Source: a bacterium (GTDB lineage: Bacteria > UBA8248). From it: a DNA stretch of 64,000 bases. Position 1 is the first letter of the stretch. Each line of letters begins with the position of its first letter. Below the pieces are notes generated by a model. It saw nothing but the letters and a program-made list of their open reading frames with translations. It searched no databases and was not told where the DNA came from. The stretch is from assembly GCA_022825065.1 (NCBI GenBank), contig JAJDYR010000014.1, forward strand, positions 1 to 64,000. Direction: 5' to 3'. The position numbers and the translations under genes were made by a program. Below are positions 1-9,791 of this stretch, piece after piece.

Positions 1-95
1 TCATCGTATCATGCCGACGAAGAAGGCCGCCTCCCGAATCAAGCCGTCCACGACTTCATATCAGGCCGTTCCAAAGACTTGGTGAAATATCCGGG
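1..95 (+). mobile_element. 3' end of a second IS1380-family copy (runs off left edge)
   Basis: Bases 1-95 are identical, base for base over 95 positions, to the reverse complement of 9792-9886, the terminal segment of the complete IS further right. The element therefore enters from the left with its transposase on the plus strand. It ends at the 15-base terminal repeat ggtgaaatatccggg at 81-95. The next four bases are ctag, which would be its target duplication if the other end carries the same four. The element contains only non-coding terminal DNA in this window. Confidence 0.9.
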
Positions 96-271
96 CTAGT
101 TACGACACTGGCCACGAACCGGGTTCTTCCGGCCACGCAACAACCCAATTTGTCCCACTAGCGGACAGGATTGATCGAAATCGGCCCGTCCGGTGAATGG
201 CAAGGGGAGATTTCGCTGCAACACCACTGACGCCAACCGTAGCTGCGGAAAACCGACTGCTCCGGCGGCGT

Positions 272-505
272 TTACCCGGCCTGGCTATCCAGATAATCGA
301 CCAGGCTGCGCAAGTTGGAAAATTTCGCGGCCTCCGCAGGGGGAATCGTGACGTTGAACTCCCCCTCGACCACCCTGAGGAATCCAACGATATCCATGGA
401 AGACACGCCGGAATCAGCGGCGCTGACATCCAGGTCCACCGCCCGGCCGTCTATTTGCAAGTTCTCCTGTACGAGTTGCTTGATGCGATCTTCAGTTGAC
501 GCCAT
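272..505 (-). CDS. Stand-alone acyl carrier protein
   Basis: A 77-residue acyl carrier protein that would carry acyl chains on a phosphopantetheine arm. The attachment serine is probably Ser36 in DSGVSSMD, the counterpart of the usual DSL motif. The start at 505 has a clear aagggaga ribosome site; an upstream ATG at 556 gives an unlikely 17-residue extension. It lies 181 bases downstream of the PKS on the same strand. The PKS second module has a KS and a relic AT but no ACP in cis, so this protein is the obvious partner for it (inference). It could instead serve an unrelated synthase, but no other is in view. Confidence 0.88.
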   Translation of the reverse strand: MASTEDRIKQLVQENLQIDGRAVDLDVSAADSGVSSMDIVGFLRVVEGEFNVTIPPAEAAKFSNLRSLVDYLDSQAG

Positions 506-686
506 GGTTTGGTTCTCCCTTGAGGATACGTGATGGAACCCTAACATAAAAACCATACAACAACGGATAACAAGCCGTTACGTTGAAGTCAAGAATCTTA
601 TGATCGGGAGTTGCGCCCGATGAATGTGACCGCCTCGGATCTGACGAGGGAAGCGATTGGGTCATCCATTCACATCCGATAACGGA

Positions 687-3600
687 TCAAATCCCTTTGC
701 CTGGTTCCGGCTGCTTCGGAACTTTGAACCAGTATCGCCTGCGCTGGAACGGGTAGCCCGGAAGCGATAGCCGGCGCCGCTCCTCTCCGGCGAACAGCCC
801 CGAAAAATCGACGGTGAGTCCCGCCTCATACGCCCGCGCCACCGCCTCGACAAACCCGGCGCCACTCTCAGACGCCCGGTTCAGGCTCGAAAGCACCACA
901 GGCGGCGCGGCGCCGTTTCCGCTCGCTCCTGCGTCGCCAGAAAGATCGGGCCAGGCAGAGGCCACCCTCTGAGTCAATACCGATTCCACGCCGACCTCCA
1001 CGACGACCTCCACGCCCAATTCGATGAGCGTCTTGGCGCATTCGTCGAACGCCGCCGGTTCACGCGCCTGTCGTCGCCAGTAGGCCGCATCCATGGTTTC
1101 ACTCGAACGAAGGGCCCGGCCCGTCACCCCATTCACCAGCGTGAGCGAAGGCAACGCCGTTACGACGCCCTCAAGCGCCGTTTCGATATCGTCCAGGGCC
1201 GCCTCCATTCCTTCGTCTCCCGAGAGCGCCTCCATCAGCGCGCCGCGCCTTGCCGCAAGGCGCAACCCCTCCTCCAGCGTGAACACGCCTGCCGCATGCG
1301 CCGCCGCTATCTCTCCCGAACCCGCGCCGAACACAACACTCGGCCGAATTCCGATGCTCTCCCAAAGCGCCGTCAGCGCGCACTCGAGCGCAAAGGCCGC
1401 AGGCTGGAACCATGCCGGGTCGTCCAGATGTCCAGCCCGGCCAAACATTACATCCAGCAGCGAGGCGCCGCGCTCCACCCGAAGCGCCTCGTCACAGCGG
1501 TCCAGAACCGCCCGCGCCACCGGCTCGCTCTCATACAGTTCTTCTCCCATACCGACCCAGTGGCCGTCCTCACCGGCGTAGGCGAACGCTACTTTCCTCA
1601 GCGCCTTCGGTTCCGCGGCGCTGCCCGCCTCCGCAAGCGCTTTCAGCCCATCCCGCAACGATGCGGCATCGTCGAACAAAACGCCCGCCCGATGCGTGAA
1701 ATGACTCCGCCCCACGCCCGCCGTCCACGCCATGTCCGCAAGCGCGGACTGCCCGGCGTCTTTGGAGGAAAGCGCCTCGGCGCGCTCATCCAGCCAGGAG
1801 TGATACCGCTCCGCCAACTCGCGAAGCGAATCGCCTGATTTGCCCGAGAGCGGAAGCAAACGCGTCCGGCGCGGTTGCAATTTCTCCTCCGCCGGAGATT
1901 CCGCAAACGACCCCGGCTGCGAAACCACGACCGGGCGCGCCCGACCCACCGGCGAACCCACATCGCCGCTTGCTGCGGAGACGCTCTCCGGCGCGCCGTA
2001 TCCTTCCACCACAACATGCGCGTTCGTGCCCGAGATCCCGAATGCGCTCACCGCCGCCCGGGGCGGTCGATCAGGAGCAGGCGGCCAAGCCGTCGCTTCT
2101 GACGTCACCTGCACCGGCAATCGATTCCAGTCCACGTGCGGACTCGGATTCTCGAGATGCAGGTGTTTCGGAATGACCCCCTGCTTCATCGCCAGCAATA
2201 CCTTGATCAGGCCCGCGACACCGGCCGCAGCCTCCAGATGACCGATGTTCGTCTTCGCGGTGCCCAGCAGAAGCGGGCGGTTCGAATCACGTCCACTCCC
2301 ATACACTGCCGCCGCTGCACGCACCTCGATCGGGTCGCCCAACTCCGACCCTGTCCCATGCGCCTCCAGGTAGTCCACTTCCGAAGGAGCAACGCCTGCC
2401 CGGGACAGCGCCTCTTCGAGCACCCGCTCCTGCGCCGCTCCGTTCGGCACCGTCAACGCCGCGCTCACCCCGTTCTGGTTCACGGCCGAGCCCAGGATGA
2501 CTCCCCAGATGCGGTCGCCGTCCGCCTCCGCATCCTTCAAGCGCTTCAGAACCACCATCCCGCATCCCTCAGCCCGCACGAAGCCGTCCGCCGCCGCATC
2601 GAAGGCCCTGCACCGCCCGCTGGGCGACAACATTCTCGCCTCCCACAGGAATCTCGTGAGCGCGGGAGAGAGAATTGCGTTCACACCTCCAACCAGGCCC
2701 AAGTCCACTTCGCCTCCTTGCAGGCCCCCAAGCGCCTGATGCACTGCAACCAGCGACGACGCGCAGGCCGTATCTATCGCTATGGCCGAGCCCTCCATAC
2801 CCAGCGCGAAGGCGACCCGCCCGGCGGCCACGCTTCCGGCTGTGCCGAGATAACCACCACCCTGGCCGCTGAACGCGAGGAGATCCCGGTATTCGCTGAC
2901 GCCGATCCCGGCATATACCCCGGTGCGGCTCCCCTTCAAGCAAGCAGGGTCGATACCGGCGTCCTCGAGCGCCTGCCAGCTTGTCTCCAGCAACAGTCTC
3001 TGGCGCGGGTCCATCATCCGCGCCTCAACCGTCCTGATGCCGAAGAAGCTCGCGTCGAATTCGTCGATTCCCTCGACGAACCCGCCCCATCGGTACATGT
3101 CCTCTTCGGCGGCGGGGTCTCCGGCAACGCCGCTCCAGGGGCCGGCATCCCGCCGTCCGTCCGTCACCGCGTCTTCCCCCGCTTCGAGCAGACGCCAGAA
3201 GGTGGAAACATCAGGCGCGCCGGGGAACCGGCACGCCATGCCCACGACCGCGATTTGCTCTTCCTCGCGCTGCAGCGTCTGCCGCCGCTGCGGCGCGGGT
3301 TTCGTCTGCGGCGTGGGCGCAGGGTCGGCATCGCCGAGTTCTCCGGCAAGGTGACGGGCGAGAGCTGCGATGTTCGGGTAGTCGAACACGACCGTGTTCG
3401 AGGCCGCGTACTGGCCGGCAAACGTGCGGTTCAGCCGGTTGCGCAACTCCACGGCCATCAGCGAGTCCATGCCTAAATCGAAAAAACCCACACTCGGCGA
3501 CGGCTCGCTCGGCAGCCGCAGCACTGCCTGTAATTCCTGCTGCAGGAAAGACACCAATAAATCCTCGCGCTCCGCTGCGGGCGTCTCCCGGAGACGGGAT

Positions 3601-6600
3601 ATCGGGTCGTCCGCCATGGCGGGCGAGTCGACGCCGGCGTCCGGAGCGGTGGAAAGCAAATCTTCGAAAAAGGCCGGGCGTTCTTCGAGTGATTCTCCGA
3701 ACACCGGCCAATCCACCGCCGTCACCACGCCGGCCGTCAAATCCTGACGCACGAGCAGGTCGAACGCCTTGAGACCCTGCTGCGGCGTGATCCAGCGAAC
3801 GCCGCGGGCCGCGAGGTGCTCTTCGATTCGCTCTCGCTGTTCTTCCGCTTCGCCGAGTCCCGACCATGCGCCCCAGGCGATGGCCTGCCCCGGGAGTCCC
3901 AACGCTTGCCGGTGAGCGGCGAGTTGATCCAGGAACGCGTTGGCCGCCGCATGGTTCGCCTGGCCCGGATTGCCCATGACGCCGGCCACGCTGGAAAACA
4001 GGACGAACATGTCCAGATCGCGCTCCACGGTCGCCTTGTGCAAGCGCCATGCGCCCAGCACTTTCGGCCAAAGAACCTGCTCGAATCTCTCCCAACTCTG
4101 GTTCGCCAGCGAAGCGTCCTCTAATACGCCCACGCTGTGGATCACGCCTCCGAGCGGCGGAAGTTCCTGATCCATCCGCGCCAGCATCGCATCCACCGCG
4201 GCGGCGTCCGTCACATCCGCGAGTTCCACCCGCACCGTCGCCCCGCGCGCCCGCAACGCGTCGATAACCTCTTCGACTTCGGGGTCCGGCGGCCGCCGTC
4301 CGTTCAGCACGATCGCCCCCGCACCACGGTCCGCCAACCAGCCGGCCACGACACACCCGATTCCTCCCATACCGCCCGTTACAAGGTAGGTGCGGTCTTC
4401 CCTCAAGCGTCCCTGCGCCAGCGGCGGCATCGTCAGGACGATTTTCCCGATATGACGCGCTGCGCGCATGAAATCCATCGCCGGGACGGTCTCGGCGAGC
4501 GGCCAACCGGCGTGGACGATGGGCGTCAACTCTCCAGCCGCCAGCCGCTCCATCACGCCTCTCAAGGCGTCGCCGGGCTGCTCCGGGCGCTTTTCTTTGA
4601 GAACATCGAGTTCCAGTATGGAGTAGGCCACGTCCGGCCGCGCCGCCGACATCTCCTCCTCACTCAAGATGTCCACCCTCGCCAATTCCACGAAGCGGCC
4701 GCCATGCGCCAGACAGGACAGACTCGCCTCGATGAAGCCCTCTCCCGTCAGGCTGTTCAGCACCACGTCTACGCCTGCGCCGCCTGTAACATCCAGGACT
4801 TCCTCACCGAACTTCGTCGTGCGGCTGTCGAACACGTGCGCCACGCCCAGTGAGCGGAGATACGACTGTTTCGGCGCGCTCGCCGTTGCGAAAACTTCCG
4901 CGCCTGCGGCTTGCGCCAACTGTATGGCCGCGAGCCCCACCCCGCCGGTTCCGGCATGGATCAGCACCCGTTCACCGGCTTTCAGCCCGGCATACTCAAA
5001 AGCCATCGCCGCCGTAACAAAGACTGTGGGCACTGTAGCGAGCGCAGCAGCCGATATGCCGGCCGGCGCAGGCGCCACGAGTTCCGCCCGGGTCACCACC
5101 TCCGGCCCGAAGGTCCCGAAACCCAATCCCGCGACGCGCTCGCCCACCGATACGCCTTCCACGTCCAAACCGACCTCGAGGATCCGGCCGCAGAACTCGC
5201 GGCCCAGCAGGCCCTCGTCGAGAGCCCCCATCGCGCGCAATACATCCCTGAAATTAAGCCCGCTGGCCTCGACCGCTACGCGAACCTCTCCCGATTCCAG
5301 GGGCCCTGGCCGCAAAGGCTCCACCTGGAGGGCTTCGAGTGCGCCGCCCGCATCCGGCTCCAGCCGCCAGTGCGGCTCCTCGGGCAACGTCAGGCGTTTC
5401 GTTCCGGAGCTGGTCCGAACCAAACGGGCCGTCCGGCGGAGTCCCTCACGGTACGCGATGTGATTCTCGTGATCGGGGTAGAACAGCTCATTGACGAGAT
5501 CGGGCGCAGGCGCCGTCTCTCCGGGGGCCAGATCGATCATCCTGGGCTGCAGATGGCGCACTTCCCGGGCCATCACCTTGCCGATACCCCATAGCGCCGC
5601 GCCGGCGAGTTCTCCTCCGCGCTCGCGAGCGAGCACCTGCGCGCCCCGCGTGAGAAACCACACGCCCTTCTCTGGCGTCGCATCGGCGTCCAGTAGACCC
5701 TGCGCCAGCGCCAACGCGCTCGCCCCCGCCCGTTTCACGTCCTCCGCCATTTCCTCGGTCGTTGAGTTCGGGCCGTGGCCGTCGAGTGCGCAGAGATGGA
5801 CAACGCCCATGAGCGGCGCATCTGCGGACAAATCATCGAGTAGCGCTCGCCAGGATTCTCGACTCTCCATCTCCAGGGACGTATGGATGACCCCTGTTTT
5901 TTCGTTCGCCGATTCTGCGCCCGTCGCCCCCGCTTCATCCGCCAGGAAGACAGTCTGGTTGCGCGCCGCCAACGCCGCCGCCAGATCGGCCGCCGCGCCG
6001 CCGCGGTCTGCCGCCAGAATCCAGGTGCCGGGAGCCTCGGTCACTCCGGCGGGGCCTTGCGCGAGGATGACGCCCGAGCCCAAGGGTCCCTGGTCTTCAT
6101 ATTCGTCCGCACCGAGAATCTCCACCTCCCCGAAGCCCGCATCCGCAAGCGCGCGCCGCCACACCGGAGGACCCACCATCGCACGGTTCGTCCGGTAAGA
6201 ATCGGCAAAACGCCACCAGCCCTCGAGTAGTCCGAAAACCATGTCCTGCCAGCCCCGAGCGCGCAGGCCTTCGAGCGCCACCAACTGGCCCGAGGGCGCG
6301 AGAAGCGCCCGGCAGTGCGCAAGCGTCTCCCCCAAATTTCGGGTGGCGTGCAGCACGTTGGAAGCGATCACCAGGTCGTAGCCGTGTGGGTCGAACCCCT
6401 GCGACACCGGGTCCTTCTCGATGTCCAGCACCCGGAATTCCATCGACGCCTCATCGCCCCCGAAGCGCGACTCCGCTTCTGTGAAAAAGCCCGCCGATAT
6501 ATCCGTGTACACATAGTGGAAACGCCCGGCCGGGAGTTCGGGCAGCACCACCGCCGTCGCCGACCCGGTTCCCGCGCCGACCTCCAGAACGCGCAGCCTC

Positions 6601-9600
6601 CTCCCGTCCGGCAACCCTTCCAGTAGTGTCTGAACGGCGTCCCCCAGTATCCGGTTCGCCGCGCGCGCCGCGGGCGCCCTGCGGTACACGTCGGCCGCGC
6701 TCGAATCTCCGCCGCTGAACAACAGCGAGAGCGGGTCTTCCTGACCGAGAAGCACCTCCGCCAGGGCGGCGCCGCACCGCTGCAAGATTCCAAGCTCGTT
6801 CGAGCCGTGTGGATACCGCTCTTCCAGACGCGCCGCGAATTCCTCCGAATCGGCCAGTGATTCATCGGGCAACGGATCACCGGACCCGACGGTCACAGCG
6901 AAGCCGCCATCCGGCGCCGCTTCCAGAATTCCCGCCTCGGCCAGCATCTCGAGCATTCGATCGAGCAGGCGCCGGTGATCCGCCACGACCTTCAAGCGCC
7001 GCCGCAAGTCCTCCGAATCCACGGCCGCTCCCGCCTCGCGCTTCCACCCCAGCTTCTCCAGGGCCGAGAGCGCATAAGAGCGCGACAACCGCTCCATATC
7101 CATCAGCAGGCCGGCCCTGCTTTTCGCCTCGACTCCTTCCGCCGCCAGGTATTCGGTGAACGGCCCCGTTCGGTCCGCAACCATCGCCGGATTCTGAAGG
7201 AAATCCGCGCGCGGCATTCCCGGCGCGAGGACGCTTTCGCGCCATACGACCTCGTAGAGAAGCTCGTTTGCCCCTTCGACTGCGGAGAGCAGCGCCGCCC
7301 GCGTCGCCCGTTTCACCGTGTACCCACTCAACTCGCCGAGCAGGACGCCGTCCGCGTCGTAGAGACGAAAATCCCCGGCAAGGACTTCCGGCGACCCGGC
7401 CGTATCCGCGTCCGGTTCCCCGCTGCCCGGGTGTTCTCTCATCCGCACGTGGCAGAGAAACCGATCCGGCAGCCGATCCGCCACCCACAACCGCTCCCAG
7501 CCGAACGGCAGATAGGTGATCCCGTCTTCGCTTCCGCCCGTATTGCGCGCAGCACCCATGACCTGAAAACAGCCGTCGAGCAGGAGCGGATGTACGTCCA
7601 GCCCGTTCTGTCCGAGAGCTTCGGGCAACGACACCTCGCCCAGCGCCTCGCCCGTTCGGGACCAGACAGCCCCCAGCGTGCGGAAAGGCGGACCGAGATC
7701 GATCCCCACATCCGCCTTGGCGCGGTATAACGCCGGCACGTCCTCGGGCGACAAATCCGCCTTCAGGCTTTCCAGGTCCACCCGTTCCAGGGCTGGCGGC
7801 GCGCTTGCGCGCGAGGGAACACGACACTCCGCATGCAGCGTCCATCCTTCTTCACCTTCTCCTTTGCTGAGTACCTGGACGAGGCGCGAGGGTTCCCCCA
7901 CGGAGCCATCGAGCAGAACCTGCACTCTCCGCCCGCCTTCACTCGCACCCTCTTCGGGGTCCGCTTCCGGGAAGACCAGCGGGCTGTGCAACTGAAAATC
8001 CTCCACAACCACCGATCCGCTCCCCTCGGCGGTGGACGCCGACGCCGTCATGGCCCCGTAGAGCGCGCCCGGAGCGATGACCCGGCCGAACACCCGGTGA
8101 TCGTTCAGCCATTCGGGATCAGACGGGAACACTTCCGTTTCGAACGTAATCTCGCCGCGGGCGGATTCATGCCGATCGCCCAGCAGCGGGTGGCCGTCGC
8201 TCTGCCGACGCCGCTTCGGCGCATCGATCCAGTAGCGTTCGCGCTGGAATGGGTAGCCAGGCAGCGAGATGCGGCGCCGATCCTCCCCGGCGAACATTCC
8301 CTCGAAAGAAACCGTGAGACCCGCCTCGTACGCTCCCGCCACCGCCTCCACGAACCCCGGCACCGGCTCCTCCTCATCCTTCGGCGGCCGATTCAGGCTC
8401 GAGAGCACGAGGGGAGGCGGAACGTCATTCGCGAGAGCATCCGCATCCTCATACGAACCCGGCCAGGTGAAAGACAGCATCGGGCCCAGCACCGCGTTCG
8501 GACCGACTTCCACCACCATATCCACACCCATATTCGCCAGCGTCCTGACGCCGCGGTCGAAGGCAACCGCCTCGCGGGCGTGCCGACGCCAGTACGCCCC
8601 GTCGAGCATCTGATCCGGCTCCACCACCCGGCCCGTCACGTTGCTCACCAGGGTGGCGAGAGAGGGCGGCGTTATCGAGACGCCATCCACAAGTCCTTCC
8701 AGCGCATCCAGTCCCGGCTCCACGAGGGGGCTGTGGAACGCCTGGTTCGTATGGAGCGGCCTCACCCGGACGTCTTCGGACTCGAAGCGCTTCAAGACCG
8801 CCTCGACCGCGTCCACCTCACCGCTCACCACCTGATGCGCCCCGTTCCTCGCCGCTATACCCAGCCTCTCGCTTCCGGCCGCCTCGTTGTACTCGCGCAC
8901 CGCCGCTTCCACACTCGGCAGAGGAGCGAACACCGCGGCCATCGTCCCCGTCCCGGGCAGCGACCCCAGTATCTCGCTGCGCGCAACCATGATCCGCATC
9001 CCGTCCTCGAGTCCGAACACCCCCGCCGTATGCGCCGCCGCGAACTCGCCGACGCTGTGTCCCACCACCACGTCCGGGCGAATCCCGACGCTCGCCCAGA
9101 GCGCCGTTACCGCGCACTCGATTGTGTAGATGGCCGGCTGCGCCCAGACCGTCTCGTAGAGGTCGCCCCCGCCGCGTCCGAACATCACGTCCAGGAGCGA
9201 AGCGCCCCTCTCGGCGCGAAAGACTTCTTCGCAGCGGTCGAATACCGCACGCGCCACAGGTTCCGTCTCGTACAAGTCCTGCCCCATGCCGACCCACTGG
9301 CTTCCCTGACCGGTGAACAGGAAGGCCACCTTCGACGTCGTCCCCGGCTGTGGCGCTTCGCCGCCTTCGGCCAGCGCATTCAACCGCTCGCGAAGCCCCG
9401 CGGCGTCATCGAAGGCAATACCCGCGCGGTGCGTGAAATGACCCCGACCCACGCCGGCCGTCCACGCCATGTCCGGGAGAAGGACTTCCGAGACGGCGCT
9501 TCCGGGAGCAAGCGCTTCGCCGCGTTCATCAAGCCAGGAGAGATACCGGCCCGCGAGTTCACGAAGCGCATCCTCGGACTTGCCCGAGAGCGGCAGCAGC

Positions 9601-9791
9601 CGCGTCTTTCGCGGACGGAGTTCTCGCGCGGGCGTCAGCTCAGGGAGTGAGGCCGGCAGCGATACGGCGACTGCCAGCGCGCGGCCCGCATGAGAAGCCC
9701 CGTCGCCGTCGGCGGGAGAAGCATCCTCTGCCGCCCCGTAGCCCTCCACGACGAGATGCGCGTTCGTTCCCGACCAACCGAACCCGCTTAT
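687..9791 (-). CDS. Type I PKS, 3' portion (AT-DH-MT-ER-KR-ACP-KS-AT*), separated from its 5' part by an IS
   Basis: Encodes residues 437-3470 of the reconstructed synthase. Domain order with landmark bases: end of KS1 (SGTNAH), AT1 with GHSVGE (near 9054) and an AFH motif typical of malonyl selectivity, DH with HxxxGxxxxP (near 8098) and DGCFQ, C-methyltransferase with LEVGAGTGS (near 6570), ER with HAGTGGVGL (near 4950), KR with TGGMGGIG (near 4370), ACP with GMDSLM (near 3465), KS2 with DTACASS (Cys codon 2763-2765), EAHGTG and NIGHLEAAAG, then a shortened AT2. AT2 reads GAGSGE where GHSxGE is expected and lacks the small subdomain with the AFH motif, so it should be inactive. The KR has His (3951-3953) where the catalytic Tyr usually sits. 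No thioesterase follows. A fully reducing, methylating module fits a methyl-branched acyl product (family knowledge). The same frame stays open into the IS up to an ATG at 9983. Confidence 0.93.
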   Translation of the reverse strand: MSGFGWSGTNAHLVVEGYGAAEDASPADGDGASHAGRALAVAVSLPASLPELTPARELRPRKTRLLPLSGKSEDALRELAGRYLSWLDERGEALAPGSAVSEVLLPDMAWTAGVGRGHFTHRAGIAFDDAAGLRERLNALAEGGEAPQPGTTSKVAFLFTGQGSQWVGMGQDLYETEPVARAVFDRCEEVFRAERGASLLDVMFGRGGGDLYETVWAQPAIYTIECAVTALWASVGIRPDVVVGHSVGEFAAAHTAGVFGLEDGMRIMVARSEILGSLPGTGTMAAVFAPLPSVEAAVREYNEAAGSERLGIAARNGAHQVVSGEVDAVEAVLKRFESEDVRVRPLHTNQAFHSPLVEPGLDALEGLVDGVSITPPSLATLVSNVTGRVVEPDQMLDGAYWRRHAREAVAFDRGVRTLANMGVDMVVEVGPNAVLGPMLSFTWPGSYEDADALANDVPPPLVLSSLNRPPKDEEEPVPGFVEAVAGAYEAGLTVSFEGMFAGEDRRRISLPGYPFQRERYWIDAPKRRRQSDGHPLLGDRHESARGEITFETEVFPSDPEWLNDHRVFGRVIAPGALYGAMTASASTAEGSGSVVVEDFQLHSPLVFPEADPEEGASEGGRRVQVLLDGSVGEPSRLVQVLSKGEGEEGWTLHAECRVPSRASAPPALERVDLESLKADLSPEDVPALYRAKADVGIDLGPPFRTLGAVWSRTGEALGEVSLPEALGQNGLDVHPLLLDGCFQVMGAARNTGGSEDGITYLPFGWERLWVADRLPDRFLCHVRMREHPGSGEPDADTAGSPEVLAGDFRLYDADGVLLGELSGYTVKRATRAALLSAVEGANELLYEVVWRESVLAPGMPRADFLQNPAMVADRTGPFTEYLAAEGVEAKSRAGLLMDMERLSRSYALSALEKLGWKREAGAAVDSEDLRRRLKVVADHRRLLDRMLEMLAEAGILEAAPDGGFAVTVGSGDPLPDESLADSEEFAARLEERYPHGSNELGILQRCGAALAEVLLGQEDPLSLLFSGGDSSAADVYRRAPAARAANRILGDAVQTLLEGLPDGRRLRVLEVGAGTGSATAVVLPELPAGRFHYVYTDISAGFFTEAESRFGGDEASMEFRVLDIEKDPVSQGFDPHGYDLVIASNVLHATRNLGETLAHCRALLAPSGQLVALEGLRARGWQDMVFGLLEGWWRFADSYRTNRAMVGPPVWRRALADAGFGEVEILGADEYEDQGPLGSGVILAQGPAGVTEAPGTWILAADRGGAAADLAAALAARNQTVFLADEAGATGAESANEKTGVIHTSLEMESRESWRALLDDLSADAPLMGVVHLCALDGHGPNSTTEEMAEDVKRAGASALALAQGLLDADATPEKGVWFLTRGAQVLARERGGELAGAALWGIGKVMAREVRHLQPRMIDLAPGETAPAPDLVNELFYPDHENHIAYREGLRRTARLVRTSSGTKRLTLPEEPHWRLEPDAGGALEALQVEPLRPGPLESGEVRVAVEASGLNFRDVLRAMGALDEGLLGREFCGRILEVGLDVEGVSVGERVAGLGFGTFGPEVVTRAELVAPAPAGISAAALATVPTVFVTAAMAFEYAGLKAGERVLIHAGTGGVGLAAIQLAQAAGAEVFATASAPKQSYLRSLGVAHVFDSRTTKFGEEVLDVTGGAGVDVVLNSLTGEGFIEASLSCLAHGGRFVELARVDILSEEEMSAARPDVAYSILELDVLKEKRPEQPGDALRGVMERLAAGELTPIVHAGWPLAETVPAMDFMRAARHIGKIVLTMPPLAQGRLREDRTYLVTGGMGGIGCVVAGWLADRGAGAIVLNGRRPPDPEVEEVIDALRARGATVRVELADVTDAAAVDAMLARMDQELPPLGGVIHSVGVLEDASLANQSWERFEQVLWPKVLGAWRLHKATVERDLDMFVLFSSVAGVMGNPGQANHAAANAFLDQLAAHRQALGLPGQAIAWGAWSGLGEAEEQRERIEEHLAARGVRWITPQQGLKAFDLLVRQDLTAGVVTAVDWPVFGESLEERPAFFEDLLSTAPDAGVDSPAMADDPISRLRETPAAEREDLLVSFLQQELQAVLRLPSEPSPSVGFFDLGMDSLMAVELRNRLNRTFAGQYAASNTVVFDYPNIAALARHLAGELGDADPAPTPQTKPAPQRRQTLQREEEQIAVVGMACRFPGAPDVSTFWRLLEAGEDAVTDGRRDAGPWSGVAGDPAAEEDMYRWGGFVEGIDEFDASFFGIRTVEARMMDPRQRLLLETSWQALEDAGIDPACLKGSRTGVYAGIGVSEYRDLLAFSGQGGGYLGTAGSVAAGRVAFALGMEGSAIAIDTACASSLVAVHQALGGLQGGEVDLGLVGGVNAILSPALTRFLWEARMLSPSGRCRAFDAAADGFVRAEGCGMVVLKRLKDAEADGDRIWGVILGSAVNQNGVSAALTVPNGAAQERVLEEALSRAGVAPSEVDYLEAHGTGSELGDPIEVRAAAAVYGSGRDSNRPLLLGTAKTNIGHLEAAAGVAGLIKVLLAMKQGVIPKHLHLENPSPHVDWNRLPVQVTSEATAWPPAPDRPPRAAVSAFGISGTNAHVVVEGYGAPESVSAASGDVGSPVGRARPVVVSQPGSFAESPAEEKLQPRRTRLLPLSGKSGDSLRELAERYHSWLDERAEALSSKDAGQSALADMAWTAGVGRSHFTHRAGVLFDDAASLRDGLKALAEAGSAAEPKALRKVAFAYAGEDGHWVGMGEELYESEPVARAVLDRCDEALRVERGASLLDVMFGRAGHLDDPAWFQPAAFALECALTALWESIGIRPSVVFGAGSGEIAAAHAAGVFTLEEGLRLAARRGALMEALSGDEGMEAALDDIETALEGVVTALPSLTLVNGVTGRALRSSETMDAAYWRRQAREPAAFDECAKTLIELGVEVVVEVGVESVLTQRVASAWPDLSGDAGASGNGAAPPVVLSSLNRASESGAGFVEAVARAYEAGLTVDFSGLFAGEERRRLSLPGYPFQRRRYWFKVPKQPEPGKGI
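9788..9791. repeat. Left target-site duplication TTAT
   Basis: The four bases ttat abut the left terminal repeat of the IS. They match the four bases at 11527-11530 directly, as expected for IS1380-family insertion. Confidence 0.9.
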
